A stretch of DNA of 64,000 bases from CAVWSM01 sp963798505. Its GTDB lineage: Bacteria; Actinomycetota; Actinomycetes; Jiangellales; Jiangellaceae. The translations under genes were made by a program, and so were the position numbers. The notes under the pieces are model-generated. The model was not told the origin of the DNA. It saw only the letters and a list, made by a program, of their open reading frames with translations, and did no database searches. How positions within the stretch are numbered: the stretch's first letter is position 1; the number at the start of each line of letters is the position of its first letter. This document shows positions 45,706-55,212 of this stretch, in pieces. Where the stretch lies: assembly GCA_963798505.1 (NCBI GenBank), contig CAWCTX010000016.1, forward strand, positions 124,001 to 188,000, in the 5' to 3' direction.

Positions 45706-46901
45706 CAAGGCAATTGTGCCAACGCCTCCCGCCGGCGGGCGATCGCGGGCGCCAGCAGGGCGATGACCGCCCCGGCGGCGAGGCACCCTGCGAGGCACGC
45801 CGACCAGAGCACGGGTTCGCCGATCTCGAACAACCAGGTGCCGACCAGCGGAGCGATGAGCGCGGCGGCGCCGTAGGACGTGCCGAAGACGCCGATATAG
45901 CGGCCGCGCATCTGCACGGGGGCGATCTCTGCCACCAGCGCCGGCCCCACGGCGTTGAATGCGACTTCCCCGAGCGTCCACACGAGGACGGTCAGCGCGA
46001 ACGCCGGAACGCTCGACGCGAACGCGGTCAGCCCGAAGCCCACGCCCATGAGCACCTGCGACACGACGAGCAGCTGCACGCCGGCGATCCGGTCGATGAC
46101 GCGCACCACGAACACCTGCGCCACCACAACGACGACCGGGTTGACGGCGTAGATGATGCCGAACGCGGACGGGCCGAGACCAGCGGCCTCGACGGCGAGT
46201 GGCAAGGTGATCAGCGATTGCAGGTAGACGATGCCACCGAGAAGCCCTGCGACCGACAGACCGACCAGAAGCCCGTCGCGCAACGCCAGCGAATAGCCGG
46301 TGTCCGTCGACGGCTCCGGCTCGGGCCGTGTCTCTGGCACCTTGCGCGCGATCAGTGCGGCGAACGCGAGACAGGTGACGGCGTCGGCGACGAAAAGCAG
46401 CCAGAACGACCGCTCCGCCAGCCAGCCGCCCAACAGTCCGGCCACGGCGACGCCAAGGTTGATCGCCCAGTAGATCAGCGCGTAGGCCCGAGCCCGGTGC
46501 TCGGGTGCCACCATGTCCGCGACCATGGCCGAGACCGCGGGTCGGTAGATGTCGACGGCCATCCCGGACAGGAAAGCGGCGGCGCCGATGAGGGCCACGT
46601 CGCGCACGGCGGCGAGCAACAGATAGCTCGCGGCGGTGCCGAGCATGCCGAGCACGAGGGTGATGCGACGCCCGAACCGGTCGGCGAGGTAACCGCCGAG
46701 CGGCTGCGAGGCCAGTGACCCCGCCCCCCAGCAGGCCAGGACCACCCCGACTGTGGTGGCCGTCAGGTCTCTGGGTCCGCTCAAGTAGAGCGCGAGGAAC
46801 GGCGTGACCATCTGGCCGAGCCGGTTGACGAACGTGCCGGCCAGCAGGATCCAGAACGGCTTGGGCAGGCCCCGTGACGTTGCCTGCCACCACGTGGTCA
46901 C
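45705..46901 (-). CDS. MFS transporter
   Basis: 398 residues with 12 hydrophobic segments. The motif GGYLADRFGRRITLVLGML between helices 2 and 3 is the classical MFS motif A. It resembles MDR-type efflux proteins (e.g. TVGVVLACWGAGSLASQPLG, VFGTSYGAAALIAPLVG). It starts at GTG 46901 (VTTWWQATSRG), overlapping the stop of the upstream gene. The substrate is unknown. Confidence 0.88.
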   Translation of the reverse strand: MTTWWQATSRGLPKPFWILLAGTFVNRLGQMVTPFLALYLSGPRDLTATTVGVVLACWGAGSLASQPLGGYLADRFGRRITLVLGMLGTAASYLLLAAVRDVALIGAAAFLSGMAVDIYRPAVSAMVADMVAPEHRARAYALIYWAINLGVAVAGLLGGWLAERSFWLLFVADAVTCLAFAALIARKVPETRPEPEPSTDTGYSLALRDGLLVGLSVAGLLGGIVYLQSLITLPLAVEAAGLGPSAFGIIYAVNPVVVVVAQVFVVRVIDRIAGVQLLVVSQVLMGVGFGLTAFASSVPAFALTVLVWTLGEVAFNAVGPALVAEIAPVQMRGRYIGVFGTSYGAAALIAPLVGTWLFEIGEPVLWSACLAGCLAAGAVIALLAPAIARRREALAQLP

Positions 46902-47461
46902 AGCTCGGCCACCGGACCGGCCGAGACGTCGCGGAACTGCGCGAGCAGCTCGTGTTGCTCGGCGATCGCCTGGCGCGTCGCCTTGCTCCAACGGGTCCAG
47001 CGGTCGAGCTCGAGCCCAAGAGCTCGCCCTTTGGCCCGCGGGCGCCGGGTGCCCGCCACCTCACCATTGACAAAGATGGCGCCCGGGCGGCCCAGCGTCT
47101 GCGTCGGCCACAGCGCTTTGTGCCGCGACTTGTCCGGCACCATCAGCAGTCGGTCGCGAGCGTCGGCGTCGGAATACGGCCGCAGCGCGACCTCGATGTC
47201 GGGCAGGTCCGCGCGGCGATAGACGTGCGGAGCGCCGCGCAGCGTCCACGCCATCGCCAGCTCTTGGGGCCATGCCCCCGATTGGGTCGGGACGCCGCGG
47301 ACGGCGAGCGCCAACAGCGCACCGTCGGGGCCGGTGTTCTGCACCCCCAGGTCGAGGATGGACGCATCGGTAACCGTCCGGTGCGGGTCAATTCCCCGGT
47401 CGAGTTGCTGGACACGCACGCGATAACGCAGAACTTGAGCCCGAGTGAGGCGTGTCGTCAT
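46898..47461 (-). CDS. shortened HTH_42 (winged-helix) family protein, apparent internal deletion
   Basis: 187 residues from ATG 47461. The first ~95 residues (TRLTRAQVLRYRVRVQQLDR..LDLGVQNTGPDGALLALAVR..AWTLRGAPHVYRRADLP) match the start of HTH_42 proteins, normally ~350-400 residues. After PYSDADA the sequence jumps directly to RDRLLMVPDKSRHKALWP..GRPGAIFVNGEVAGTRRPR, the usual C-terminus. About 170-190 middle residues therefore seem missing, in frame. It begins the operon with the MFS, small and SpoU genes. Confidence 0.7.
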   Translation of the reverse strand: MTTRLTRAQVLRYRVRVQQLDRGIDPHRTVTDASILDLGVQNTGPDGALLALAVRGVPTQSGAWPQELAMAWTLRGAPHVYRRADLPDIEVALRPYSDADARDRLLMVPDKSRHKALWPTQTLGRPGAIFVNGEVAGTRRPRAKGRALGLELDRWTRWSKATRQAIAEQHELLAQFRDVSAGPVAEL

Positions 47462-47523
47462 ACGGTGACCTCCACATCACCACGGTTGCACCAAGCACCG
47501 ACATCAGGCGTAGGAAGGGTGTC

Positions 47524-49053
47524 ATGGGCGACTACGTCGAGCTCGAGCACAAGCTGAGCGTTGCCGTCGGCTGGTCACTGCCGGATCTCAGCGTCGTGCC
47601 CGGGGTCGCGCGAGTCGAGCGGGCAGCGCCGTTCGAACTCGATGCCGTCTACCTCGACACGAACGACCTGCGCCTCGCCATCCGTGGCGTGACGTTGCGA
47701 CGGCGCGCGGGCGGCGACGACGAGGGCTGGCACCTCAAGCTGCCCGCCCCAGGCGGCGCGCGCACCGAAGTCCGCGCACCACTGGGCGACGGCATTGTCG
47801 ACTCGCCGCCGGCTGAGCTGGCCGCGCTGGTGGTCGGGCTCGCCCGCGACGCCCCCCTAGCGCCGGCCGGTCGCATTAGGACGACCCGCACGGCAACCAC
47901 GTTGTACGGGGCGGACGACGCGGCGCTGGTCGAGATCGCCGACGACGAGGTGGTAGGGCAGGCACTGGGCGGCGATGCCCCAGAGGAACGCTGGCGCGAG
48001 GTGGAGGTGGAAGCCCTCACCGACGACGAGTCGGTGCTTCAGTCCACGGTCGAGGTCCTCCTCGATGCCGGCGCCCGCCCGGCCGATTCGTCCTCCAAGC
48101 TCGCCCGCGTGCTCGGGGCCGACCTTCTCGCCCGGCACGCACTCGACCTGACGGTGCCTATCGACCCGACGGCGGGCGAGGTCGCGACCGCCTACCTGCG
48201 CGAGCACGTGGCCGCTCTCAACAGCTGGGACCCGGAGGTGCGGCGGGACACGTACGACTCGGTGCACAAAGCCCGCGTCGCCGCACGGCGGCTGCGCAGC
48301 GCTCTGCGCATCTATCGCCCGCTGCTAGACCGGGAGGTCACCGACCCGGTCCGTGACGAGCTGCAATGGCTGGGCACTGTGCTCGGCGCCGCGCGCGACC
48401 TCGAGGTGACCCGTGACCGACTGCTCGGCGAGCTCGATGCGCAGCCGCCCGAGCTCGTCGCCGGGCCGATCCGCGAGCGCATCATCGCCGAGCTGGGCGG
48501 TGGCTACGCCGATGCGCACCGCGCCGCGGTCACGGAGATGAGCGGCGAGCGCTACTTCGCGCTGCTCACCACGCTCGATGAGCTGGTCGGGGACCCGCCA
48601 CTCACCGAGCTCGCGCAGGAGCCTGCAGTGTCTGTGCTTCCGGGGCTGGTCCGCAAGGCCTGGCGGCGGCTGCGAAGGCTTGCCGATGCGGCCGAGCAGG
48701 AGACCGACCCGCAGCGCCACGACCTCGCCCTGCACGAGGTGCGCAAAGGAGCCAAGATGGCGCGCTACGCGGGCGAGTCGGTGCAGGCGGTCTTTGGCGA
48801 CGATGCCGCGACTTTCGCCGCCGCCATGGAGTCGGTGCAGGAGGTGCTCGGCACCCACCAGGACGGCGTCGTTACACGGGGCAAGCTCCGCGAGATGGGG
48901 ATGCGTGCCCATGGCGCCGGAGAGAACGCCTTCAGCTACGGGTTGCTCGCCGGGCTAGAGGAGGCAGCGGCCGAGCAGGCGATGGCGGCCTACGCAGACA
49001 CGTGGCGGCGTGCGAGTCGCAAGCGGCTGCGCGTCTGGCTGCAGCAGGCCTAA
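47524..49053 (+). CDS. CYTH and CHAD domain protein
   Basis: 509 residues. The N-terminal CYTH triphosphate tunnel domain has the metal motif ELEHK (ExExK) at residues ~5-9, with LDTNDLRLAIRGVTLRRR. The C-terminal CHAD helical domain has VHKARVAARRLRSALRIYRP (His/Arg polyphosphate-binding repeats) and LHEVRKGAKMARYAGE. Such proteins bind or cleave polyphosphate/triphosphate. ATG 47524 is chosen. It ends in a 4-base overlap with the convergent next gene. Confidence 0.9.
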   Translation: MGDYVELEHKLSVAVGWSLPDLSVVPGVARVERAAPFELDAVYLDTNDLRLAIRGVTLRRRAGGDDEGWHLKLPAPGGARTEVRAPLGDGIVDSPPAELAALVVGLARDAPLAPAGRIRTTRTATTLYGADDAALVEIADDEVVGQALGGDAPEERWREVEVEALTDDESVLQSTVEVLLDAGARPADSSSKLARVLGADLLARHALDLTVPIDPTAGEVATAYLREHVAALNSWDPEVRRDTYDSVHKARVAARRLRSALRIYRPLLDREVTDPVRDELQWLGTVLGAARDLEVTRDRLLGELDAQPPELVAGPIRERIIAELGGGYADAHRAAVTEMSGERYFALLTTLDELVGDPPLTELAQEPAVSVLPGLVRKAWRRLRRLADAAEQETDPQRHDLALHEVRKGAKMARYAGESVQAVFGDDAATFAAAMESVQEVLGTHQDGVVTRGKLREMGMRAHGAGENAFSYGLLAGLEEAAAEQAMAAYADTWRRASRKRLRVWLQQA

Positions 49054-50330
49054 CGGCGCCGCATCGTGTAGCGCAGCACCAGGAACGGAAACCCGAACAC
49101 CCAGAAGGCGTGGTCGGCACGCAGCTCGTCGTCAATGACGTAGACGTCGAGTTCCTCGGCAAACCCGTGCACCGCAAGGGTCGTGAGATCACTCGTGGAG
49201 CGGTCGACGTAGGTCAGGTAGTGGCCGGGATGACCAAGAGTGCTGCGGCTGGTGAGCCGCAGCCCGCCGTCCGGCCTCGACTGCGGCAGCAACGTCGCCG
49301 TAAAGCTGCCCTCCGGCACCGGGAAGCCGACGCTGACGTAGCCGCGCCCGTCGTGCTCGTAGGTGGTGTAGATCCCGACATAGATCGGCTCGTCGGTGTC
49401 GGCGTACGACCTGATCCAACCGCGCACCACGGTGCCCGGGTCTGCGAGGGAGATCGTGTCGATGCGACCGCGAACACCGCGCTGCGCCTCCCGCTGGTTG
49501 GCGGGGACGTTGGCCTGGCCGAGCGGTCGTGCGACGACGGAGCGATAGAGCAGATAGCCAGGCCGCACCCAGGTGCGCCACTCGGGCACGATGTCGAGCG
49601 TGAACCGAGTCGTGTGCTCGTAGAACTCGCGCACGAGGGGGTGCACCGCAGCCGGGTCCAGGTCCGGCCCAGCGAGCTCGTCGAGTGACCCGATGATGCC
49701 CACGTCTGCAGCTTCCTTGGCGTACGCACCGCCGAGGACCTCGGCCAGATCGCGTACGTAGTCGGTGCCGACCCGGCTCGTCTGCGCGACGTACGGCACG
49801 ACGAACGGCAGCTGGTCGGCCGGCACCTGCTCGGCCAGCAGGCTCACCTGGGCATCGCGGAAGACCGCCGCCGAAGTGAGTCGGTAGGTGGTCATGGTCG
49901 CGGCGGCAACGGCGGCCCCATCGGGTGCCCACGGCAGTCGCGCCGCTGCCAGCCCAACGGCCGCGCCGAGCGCCGGTCCCATGATCACCTTCTGCGGGCG
50001 CACGCCGAGCAGCCCGCCGATCGTTCCCGTCGCCGTGCCGACCGCCACAGGCCCGGCACCCGCCGCTCGCTCGGCGGCCAGCCCGAGAGGCGCCACGAGC
50101 GCCGCGCTGGTGGCGATGCGCTGCCACAAGGCCGGGATCTCGTGGGGTCGCTGGCGAGCCCGGGCCACCGACTCCGAGACCGCGAGGCCGGCGCCGCCGA
50201 TGACGACCCCCAGAGCCGTGGCACGCCGACCGCGACCGGCCGCCAGCGACGCACCGGCGACCGCCCCGATCACGGCCGCGGACACGACGGCGTCGCGGCG
50301 ACTCCGAGGCGGTCGCTGCTCGTGGGTCAC
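49050..50330 (-). CDS. hypothetical membrane-associated protein
   Basis: 426 residues from GTG 50330; an ATG at 50396 would add 22. The N-terminal ~150 residues hold hydrophobic Ala-rich helices (AVVSAAVIGAVAGASLAAG, GVVIGGAGLAVSESVARA). The C-terminal part is a soluble domain with WRTWVRPGYLLYRSVVARPLGQANVP, YAQ/YVGIYTTYEHDGRGYVSVGFPV and a tail ending YTMRRR. No family is recognised with confidence. Confidence 0.6.
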   Translation of the reverse strand: MTHEQRPPRSRRDAVVSAAVIGAVAGASLAAGRGRRATALGVVIGGAGLAVSESVARARQRPHEIPALWQRIATSAALVAPLGLAAERAAGAGPVAVGTATGTIGGLLGVRPQKVIMGPALGAAVGLAAARLPWAPDGAAVAAATMTTYRLTSAAVFRDAQVSLLAEQVPADQLPFVVPYVAQTSRVGTDYVRDLAEVLGGAYAKEAADVGIIGSLDELAGPDLDPAAVHPLVREFYEHTTRFTLDIVPEWRTWVRPGYLLYRSVVARPLGQANVPANQREAQRGVRGRIDTISLADPGTVVRGWIRSYADTDEPIYVGIYTTYEHDGRGYVSVGFPVPEGSFTATLLPQSRPDGGLRLTSRSTLGHPGHYLTYVDRSTSDLTTLAVHGFAEELDVYVIDDELRADHAFWVFGFPFLVLRYTMRRR

Positions 50331-50482
50331 GAGTGGAGTATGTCGCGACGGGAAATCTGTTGGCGCCGACGCGCTCCGGGTCCGTACCGTCGTCATGGAT
50401 CTGTTGACGTCGAAAGGACAGGGCTGTTGCTCAGCTGAGGCTCCACACACCCGCTTACGACTCTCGTCGACCCGGAGACCTC

Positions 50483-52081
50483 ATGCAGCCCGCGATCATC
50501 CTCAGCGACCTCTCATTCGCCTGGCCGGACGGCGCGACCGCCGTCAGTGACCGGGACATCACCATCGGGACCGGCCGCACCGGACTGGTCGGCGCCAACG
50601 GCTCCGGCAAGTCGACCCTGCTGCGCTTGGTGGCCGGCAGCTCGAGCCGACCCGAGGCACGATCTCGGTCGTGGGACGGCTCGGCTACCTGCCGCAGGAC
50701 TTCACCCTTGACAGCCGCCGCACCGTCGACGAGGTGCTCGGCATCGCGACCACCCGCCGTGCTCTGCATCGCGATCGAGCGCGGCGAGGTCCACGACGAC
50801 CTATGGGCCGCCGTCGGCGACGACTGGGACATCGAGGAACGCGCCCGGGCCGGCCTGGACCAGCTGGGCCTCGCCCACATCGGCCTGGACCGACGGGTCG
50901 GCGAGGTGTCCGGCGGTGAGGCGGTCCTGATCGGCCTCACCGCGCAGGTCCTGCAGCGCCCGGACGTGCTGCTGCTCGACGAGCCGACCAACAACCTCGA
51001 CCGTCCCGCGCGGGAACGGCTCTACGGCATGGTGTCCGCCTGGACGGGCCTGCTGGTGGTGGTGAGCCACGACCGTGATCTGCTCGACCTGATGGACCAG
51101 ATCGTCGAGCTGCGGAACGGCGGTGTGCGCACCTTCGGTGGCAACTTCACCGCGTACGAGGAGACGGTGGCTGCCGAGCAGGAAACTGCGACTCGCCTCG
51201 TGCGCGCCGCGGAGTCCGACAGGCGACGTCAGCAGCGCGAGCTCATCGAGGCGCGGGTCAAGCTCGACCGACGCAAGAAGTACGGCCAGAAGATGTGGGA
51301 CAACAAGCGCGAACCCAAGATCGTCATGGGTGCCCGGAAACGCGCCGCCGAGGTCTCCGCGGGCAAGCATCTCAACGGGCAGCTCGACCGGCTCGCCGAG
51401 GCGCAGCAGCGACTGCGTGGTGCTGAGGAGGCGATCCGGGCGGACGCGGTGATCCGCATCGACCTGCCCGGCACGACCGTGCCCGCTGGGCGCACTGTCC
51501 TCGTGGCGCGCGACGCGGTGCTGCGCAACGGGTTGCCCGTGGAGCTCGCCGTGCGCGGCCCGGAGCGAATCGCGCTGGTCGGCGCCAACGGGTCGGGCAA
51601 GACAACACTGCTGCAGACGATCGTCGGTCTGCTGCCCGGTCAGTCAGGTGCTGTTGACGCCCGAGTGCCAGTCGCATTCCTGCCGCAGCGGCTCGACATC
51701 CTCGACGACGTGGCGTCGGTGGTCGATAACGTACGACGTTTCGCGCCGGGCGCCGGCGACAACGCCGCGCGTGCGCTGCTTGCCCGGTTTCTCTTTCGCG
51801 GAGCCGCCGCGGACCAGATCGTGGGTTCGCTGTCCGGCGGTGAGCGGTTCCGGGCCACACTTGCCGCGCTGCTTCTCGCCGAGCCGCCGCCGCAACTGCT
51901 CCTGCTCGACGAGCCAACCAACAACCTGGACCTGGCCAGCGTCGGACAGCTGGAACAGGCGCTCGAGTCCTATCGTGGCGCGCTCATCGTCGCAAGCCAC
52001 GATCTGCGCTTCCTTCGGTCGATCGGAATCACTCGCTGGCTGAAACTGGCCGACGCCGTACACGAGGTGGACCCATGTTGA
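50483..52081 (+). CDS. ABC-F family ATP-binding protein (compensated double frameshift)
   Basis: 532 residues with two ATPase domains and no membrane part. Domain 1: Walker A GANGSGKST, signature VSGGEAV, Walker B VLLLDEPTNNLD. Domain 2: Walker A GANGSGKTT, SLSGGERF, LLLLDEPTNNLD. The linker is rich in Arg/Lys (RRRQQRELIEARVKLDRRKK), as in ribosome-associated ABC-F proteins. Between ~50645 and ~50765 the reading frame gives nonsense, while the alternate frame gives GRLGYLPQDFTLDSRRTVDE, so two indels cancel. Possibly an antibiotic-resistance or translation factor. Confidence 0.9.
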   Translation: MQPAIILSDLSFAWPDGATAVSDRDITIGTGRTGLVGANGSGKSTLLRLVAGSSSRPEARSRSWDGSATCRRTSPLTAAAPSTRCSASRPPAVLCIAIERGEVHDDLWAAVGDDWDIEERARAGLDQLGLAHIGLDRRVGEVSGGEAVLIGLTAQVLQRPDVLLLDEPTNNLDRPARERLYGMVSAWTGLLVVVSHDRDLLDLMDQIVELRNGGVRTFGGNFTAYEETVAAEQETATRLVRAAESDRRRQQRELIEARVKLDRRKKYGQKMWDNKREPKIVMGARKRAAEVSAGKHLNGQLDRLAEAQQRLRGAEEAIRADAVIRIDLPGTTVPAGRTVLVARDAVLRNGLPVELAVRGPERIALVGANGSGKTTLLQTIVGLLPGQSGAVDARVPVAFLPQRLDILDDVASVVDNVRRFAPGAGDNAARALLARFLFRGAAADQIVGSLSGGERFRATLAALLLAEPPPQLLLLDEPTNNLDLASVGQLEQALESYRGALIVASHDLRFLRSIGITRWLKLADAVHEVDPC

Positions 52082-52560
52082 TTCGCGAGGCGACAGCGGC
52101 CGACTGGCCGAAGATCTGGCCGTTCTTTCGGCAGATCGTGGCGGAAGGCGAGACCTACGCCTTCCCGGAAGACCTGACACTCGAGAGCGCCGAGCCGTGG
52201 TGGATGGAACGGCCACCGGGTTTGACCGTGGTCGCGGTCGAGGATGACGCCGTCCTCGGCTCGGCCAAGATGGGTCCTAACCGGCCGGGACGTGGCGCGC
52301 ACATCGCAACCGCGAGCTTCATGGTCAACCCGACGCAGCAGAGCGGCGGCGTCGGTCGTGCGCTCGGGGCGTACGTCGTCGACTGGGCGAAGCAGGCCGG
52401 CTACCACGGTATTCAGTTCAACGCCGTGGTCGAGACCAACGTCCGAGCCGTACGGCTGTGGCAGGCGCTCGGCTTCGAGATCATCGGGACGGTGCCGGAA
52501 ACGTTCGACAGCGCACAGCACGGCCGCGTGGGGCTGCATGTGATGTTCAGGCGACTCTGA
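52075..52560 (+). CDS. GNAT-family N-acetyltransferase
   Basis: 161 residues, starting MLIREATAADWPKIWPFFRQ. The acetyl-CoA motif is VNPTQQSGGVGRALGAYVVD (Q/RxxGxG/A), and NAVVETNVRAVRLWQALGFE follows. It overlaps the ABC-F gene by seven bases, so they are co-transcribed. Substrates of such GNATs include phosphinothricin-like amines or antibiotics; unspecified here. Confidence 0.9.
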   Translation: MLIREATAADWPKIWPFFRQIVAEGETYAFPEDLTLESAEPWWMERPPGLTVVAVEDDAVLGSAKMGPNRPGRGAHIATASFMVNPTQQSGGVGRALGAYVVDWAKQAGYHGIQFNAVVETNVRAVRLWQALGFEIIGTVPETFDSAQHGRVGLHVMFRRL

Positions 52561-52632
52561 GTCGCCCGATCAACGTGATCTGGATCACTGCGGCAGCGGC
52601 CGATGGGTGGACGGATCTGACACCGCCACACA

Positions 52633-54231
52633 ATGTTTGCCATTATCTCCCGAATGACCTGGTCGCCCGAGGAGCCGCTCGAGGCTGCGCCGACGGCGCA
52701 GTCCGATGACGCGCACCCGGCGCCAGCGAGTCGGTTGAGCCAGCGTCGCAATGCTCGTGCACGCCGCCGCAAGCGCCGGCTCAAGATCCTCGCCATCTCC
52801 GTCGCGGCGAGCCTGGTGGTCGTCACCGGGGCGGCGTACGCGGTCCTGCGCTATCTCGAGGGCAACATCACCACCCTCGACGCGTTCGGTCAGCTCGGTG
52901 ACGACCGACAGGTCGAGACCGGGTCCAGCGACCCGATCGACATCTTGCTCATGGGCTCGGACACGCGTTCCGGCGACAACGCGGCGCTCGGCGGAAAGGC
53001 CGACGGTGCCCGCTCGGACACGACGATCGTGCTGCACATCGCTGGCGACCGAAAGAGCGCCACCGCGGTGTCCATCCCGCGCGACACCATGGTCGACATC
53101 CCGTCATGCCCGCTCGACAACGGCAAGGAGAGCCGGGCCGGTTTCGGCCAGTTCAACTCCGCCTACTCGACCGGCGGGCCCGCCTGCACGATCAAGACGG
53201 TCGAGTCGATCACCGGGATCACCTTCGAGCACTTCGTCGTCGTCGACTTCGCCGGCTTCGTCGGCATGGTCGACGCGCTCGGCGGCGTCAACATCTGCCT
53301 GGCAAACCCGCTGAAGGACCGGCTTGCCGCCGTCAACCTTCCGGCCGGCGAGCAGACCGTCAACGGCCAGCAGGCGCTCGGCGTCGTCCGCAGCCGACAC
53401 AACAGCCTCGGCGATGGCGGCGACCTCGACCGCATCGACCACCAGCAGCAGTTCCTCGGCGCGATGATCCGCAAGGTGCTCAGCAGCGGGACGCTGCTCA
53501 ACCCGGCGCGACTGCTGAGCTTCCTCAACGAGGCCACCAAGTCGGTGACCATGGACCCCGATCTTGCGAGCGTGACCGGGCTGGCCGACCTGGCCGGGAG
53601 CATGAAGGACGTCGCCGGCGGTCAGATCGCCTTCGTCACCGCTCCCACCGGCGCATGGTCGCAAGACGCCAACCGCCTGGTCCTCAAGGAGGACGAGGCA
53701 GAGCCGATCTGGGCGGCACTGCGTGATGACAAGCCGATGCCAGGCACGCCGGCTGCGGCGGAAGCTGCTGCGGCGGAGGCTGCTGCCGCGGCCGCCAGCC
53801 CCTCCCCGACGACGCCGCCGGCCCCGCCGGTGACGATTGCGCCGTCGAAGGTGAAGGTCCAGGTGCTCAACGGGACGGCGCAGAAGGGTCTGGCCACGCG
53901 GGTCGCCGACGAGCTCGAGGACCAGGGCTTCGTCGTCGTCGGCACAGGCAACGCGGAGCAGACCGCGCAGACCTACGCGCTGCACGGCCCCGACAAGGCA
54001 GACTCGGTGCGCACTGTCGCGGCCGCTGCCGGCAACGTCCGCACCGAGCTCGACAACGCGCTCGGTGGCACGATCACGCTCGTGCTGGGTGCGGACTTCC
54101 AGTCAGTCGTACGGGTGACGGTGCAATCGGGCACCGGGTCATCGCCGTCCACGTCCGCGACGGCTTCGGCGACACCGAGCATCACGCCCATCACGGCCGA
54201 CGACACCGCCTGCATCGGGGCCGGCGACTAA
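52633..54231 (+). CDS. LytR-CpsA-Psr family phosphotransferase with LytR_C domain
   Basis: 532 residues. A cytosolic basic N-terminus (RRNARARRRKRRLK) and one transmembrane helix precede the extracytoplasmic LCP domain (about 95-280), with DILLMGSDTR, SDTTIVLHI, SIPRDTMVDIP and GVVRSRHNSLGDGGDLDRI. A low-complexity Ala/Pro linker and a C-terminal LytR_C domain (VQVLNGTAQKGLATRVADEL) follow. LCP enzymes attach teichoic acid-like or arabinogalactan polymers to peptidoglycan. The tail is Ser/Thr-rich. Confidence 0.93.
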   Translation: MFAIISRMTWSPEEPLEAAPTAQSDDAHPAPASRLSQRRNARARRRKRRLKILAISVAASLVVVTGAAYAVLRYLEGNITTLDAFGQLGDDRQVETGSSDPIDILLMGSDTRSGDNAALGGKADGARSDTTIVLHIAGDRKSATAVSIPRDTMVDIPSCPLDNGKESRAGFGQFNSAYSTGGPACTIKTVESITGITFEHFVVVDFAGFVGMVDALGGVNICLANPLKDRLAAVNLPAGEQTVNGQQALGVVRSRHNSLGDGGDLDRIDHQQQFLGAMIRKVLSSGTLLNPARLLSFLNEATKSVTMDPDLASVTGLADLAGSMKDVAGGQIAFVTAPTGAWSQDANRLVLKEDEAEPIWAALRDDKPMPGTPAAAEAAAAEAAAAAASPSPTTPPAPPVTIAPSKVKVQVLNGTAQKGLATRVADELEDQGFVVVGTGNAEQTAQTYALHGPDKADSVRTVAAAAGNVRTELDNALGGTITLVLGADFQSVVRVTVQSGTGSSPSTSATASATPSITPITADDTACIGAGD

Positions 54232-54252
54232 CCCGCTGGTTTGCTGGGGCGC

Positions 54253-55209
54253 TTACCAGTTGCGCAGGATCTCCAAGTCCGCCTCGAGGTCCTGCTCCTG
54301 CTCCGCGTTGAGCGGAACGAAGCCCACCGACTCGGCGATCTCCTGGTGGTTGGCCACGAAGTACTCGACGAACGCCAGCACCTCGGACCGGTCCATCGCC
54401 TCCGCGTTGGGATAGATGAACAGCGGACGCGCGAGCGGGTAGGTTCCGTCCTGCGCGGCCTGCACGGAGGGCGCCACACAGCCCGAGCCGTCGTCGATGG
54501 CGAGCGCCTTGAGAGTGTCCCGGTGCTCCTCGAAGTAGCTGTAGCCGAAGTAGCCCAATCCGCCCTGCTGCGACGCGACACCGGCGACGAGCACCTCGTC
54601 GTCCTCGCTCGCGGTGTAGTCGGTGCGCGACACGCCCTCCTCGCCGTTGACCTCGGCCGTGAAGTAGTCGAACGTGCCCGACTCGGTGCCTGGGCCGTAC
54701 AGCCCGAGCGGCACGGCCGGAAACGTCGGGTCGACCTCCTGCCATGTCTTGGCGGTCGCCCCGAGGGCCCAGATCGTCTTGAGCTGCTCGACGGTCAGGC
54801 AGTTCACCCAGGTGTTCTGCCGGTTGACCACGACACTGAGTGCGTCATTGGCGACGAGGAACTCCTCGTAGGCGATGCCACGGGTAGCGCACTCGGCATG
54901 CTCGACCGGCTTGATGGGACGCGACGCGTCCGAGATGTCGGTCATCCCTGAGCAGAACTGGCTGAAGCCCGCACCCGTGCCGACCGAGTCGATCGTGATC
55001 TCCACGTCGGGATGCTCAGCGTTGAAGGCGTCGGCAGCGGCCCGACCGAGAGGGGCGACCGTGCTCGAGCCGTCGATGGCGATCACGCCAGCAAGCGGCT
55101 CCTGGCCGGTAGTGGCATCTCCGGCATCGGTCTGGCCTCCTGACGAGCAGGCGGCAAGGCCGAGAGCGAGCACGCCCACGCAGCCGACAAGGGCACGCGT
55201 CTGTCGCAT
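54253..55209 (-). CDS. pstS: phosphate-binding lipoprotein PstS
   Basis: A 318-residue periplasmic-type phosphate receptor. The lipobox is LGLAACSSGG. The phosphate-site motifs are IDGSSTVAPLGRAAADAF and GPGTESGTFDYF. The C-terminus (AFVEYFVANHQEIAESVGFVPL) is typical. The start is ATG 55209. No pstC, pstA or pstB follows; it is convergent with the LCP gene and stands alone. It could be an accessory receptor induced by phosphate limitation. Confidence 0.92.
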   Translation of the reverse strand: MRQTRALVGCVGVLALGLAACSSGGQTDAGDATTGQEPLAGVIAIDGSSTVAPLGRAAADAFNAEHPDVEITIDSVGTGAGFSQFCSGMTDISDASRPIKPVEHAECATRGIAYEEFLVANDALSVVVNRQNTWVNCLTVEQLKTIWALGATAKTWQEVDPTFPAVPLGLYGPGTESGTFDYFTAEVNGEEGVSRTDYTASEDDEVLVAGVASQQGGLGYFGYSYFEEHRDTLKALAIDDGSGCVAPSVQAAQDGTYPLARPLFIYPNAEAMDRSEVLAFVEYFVANHQEIAESVGFVPLNAEQEQDLEADLEILRNW

Positions 55210-55212
55210 CAG

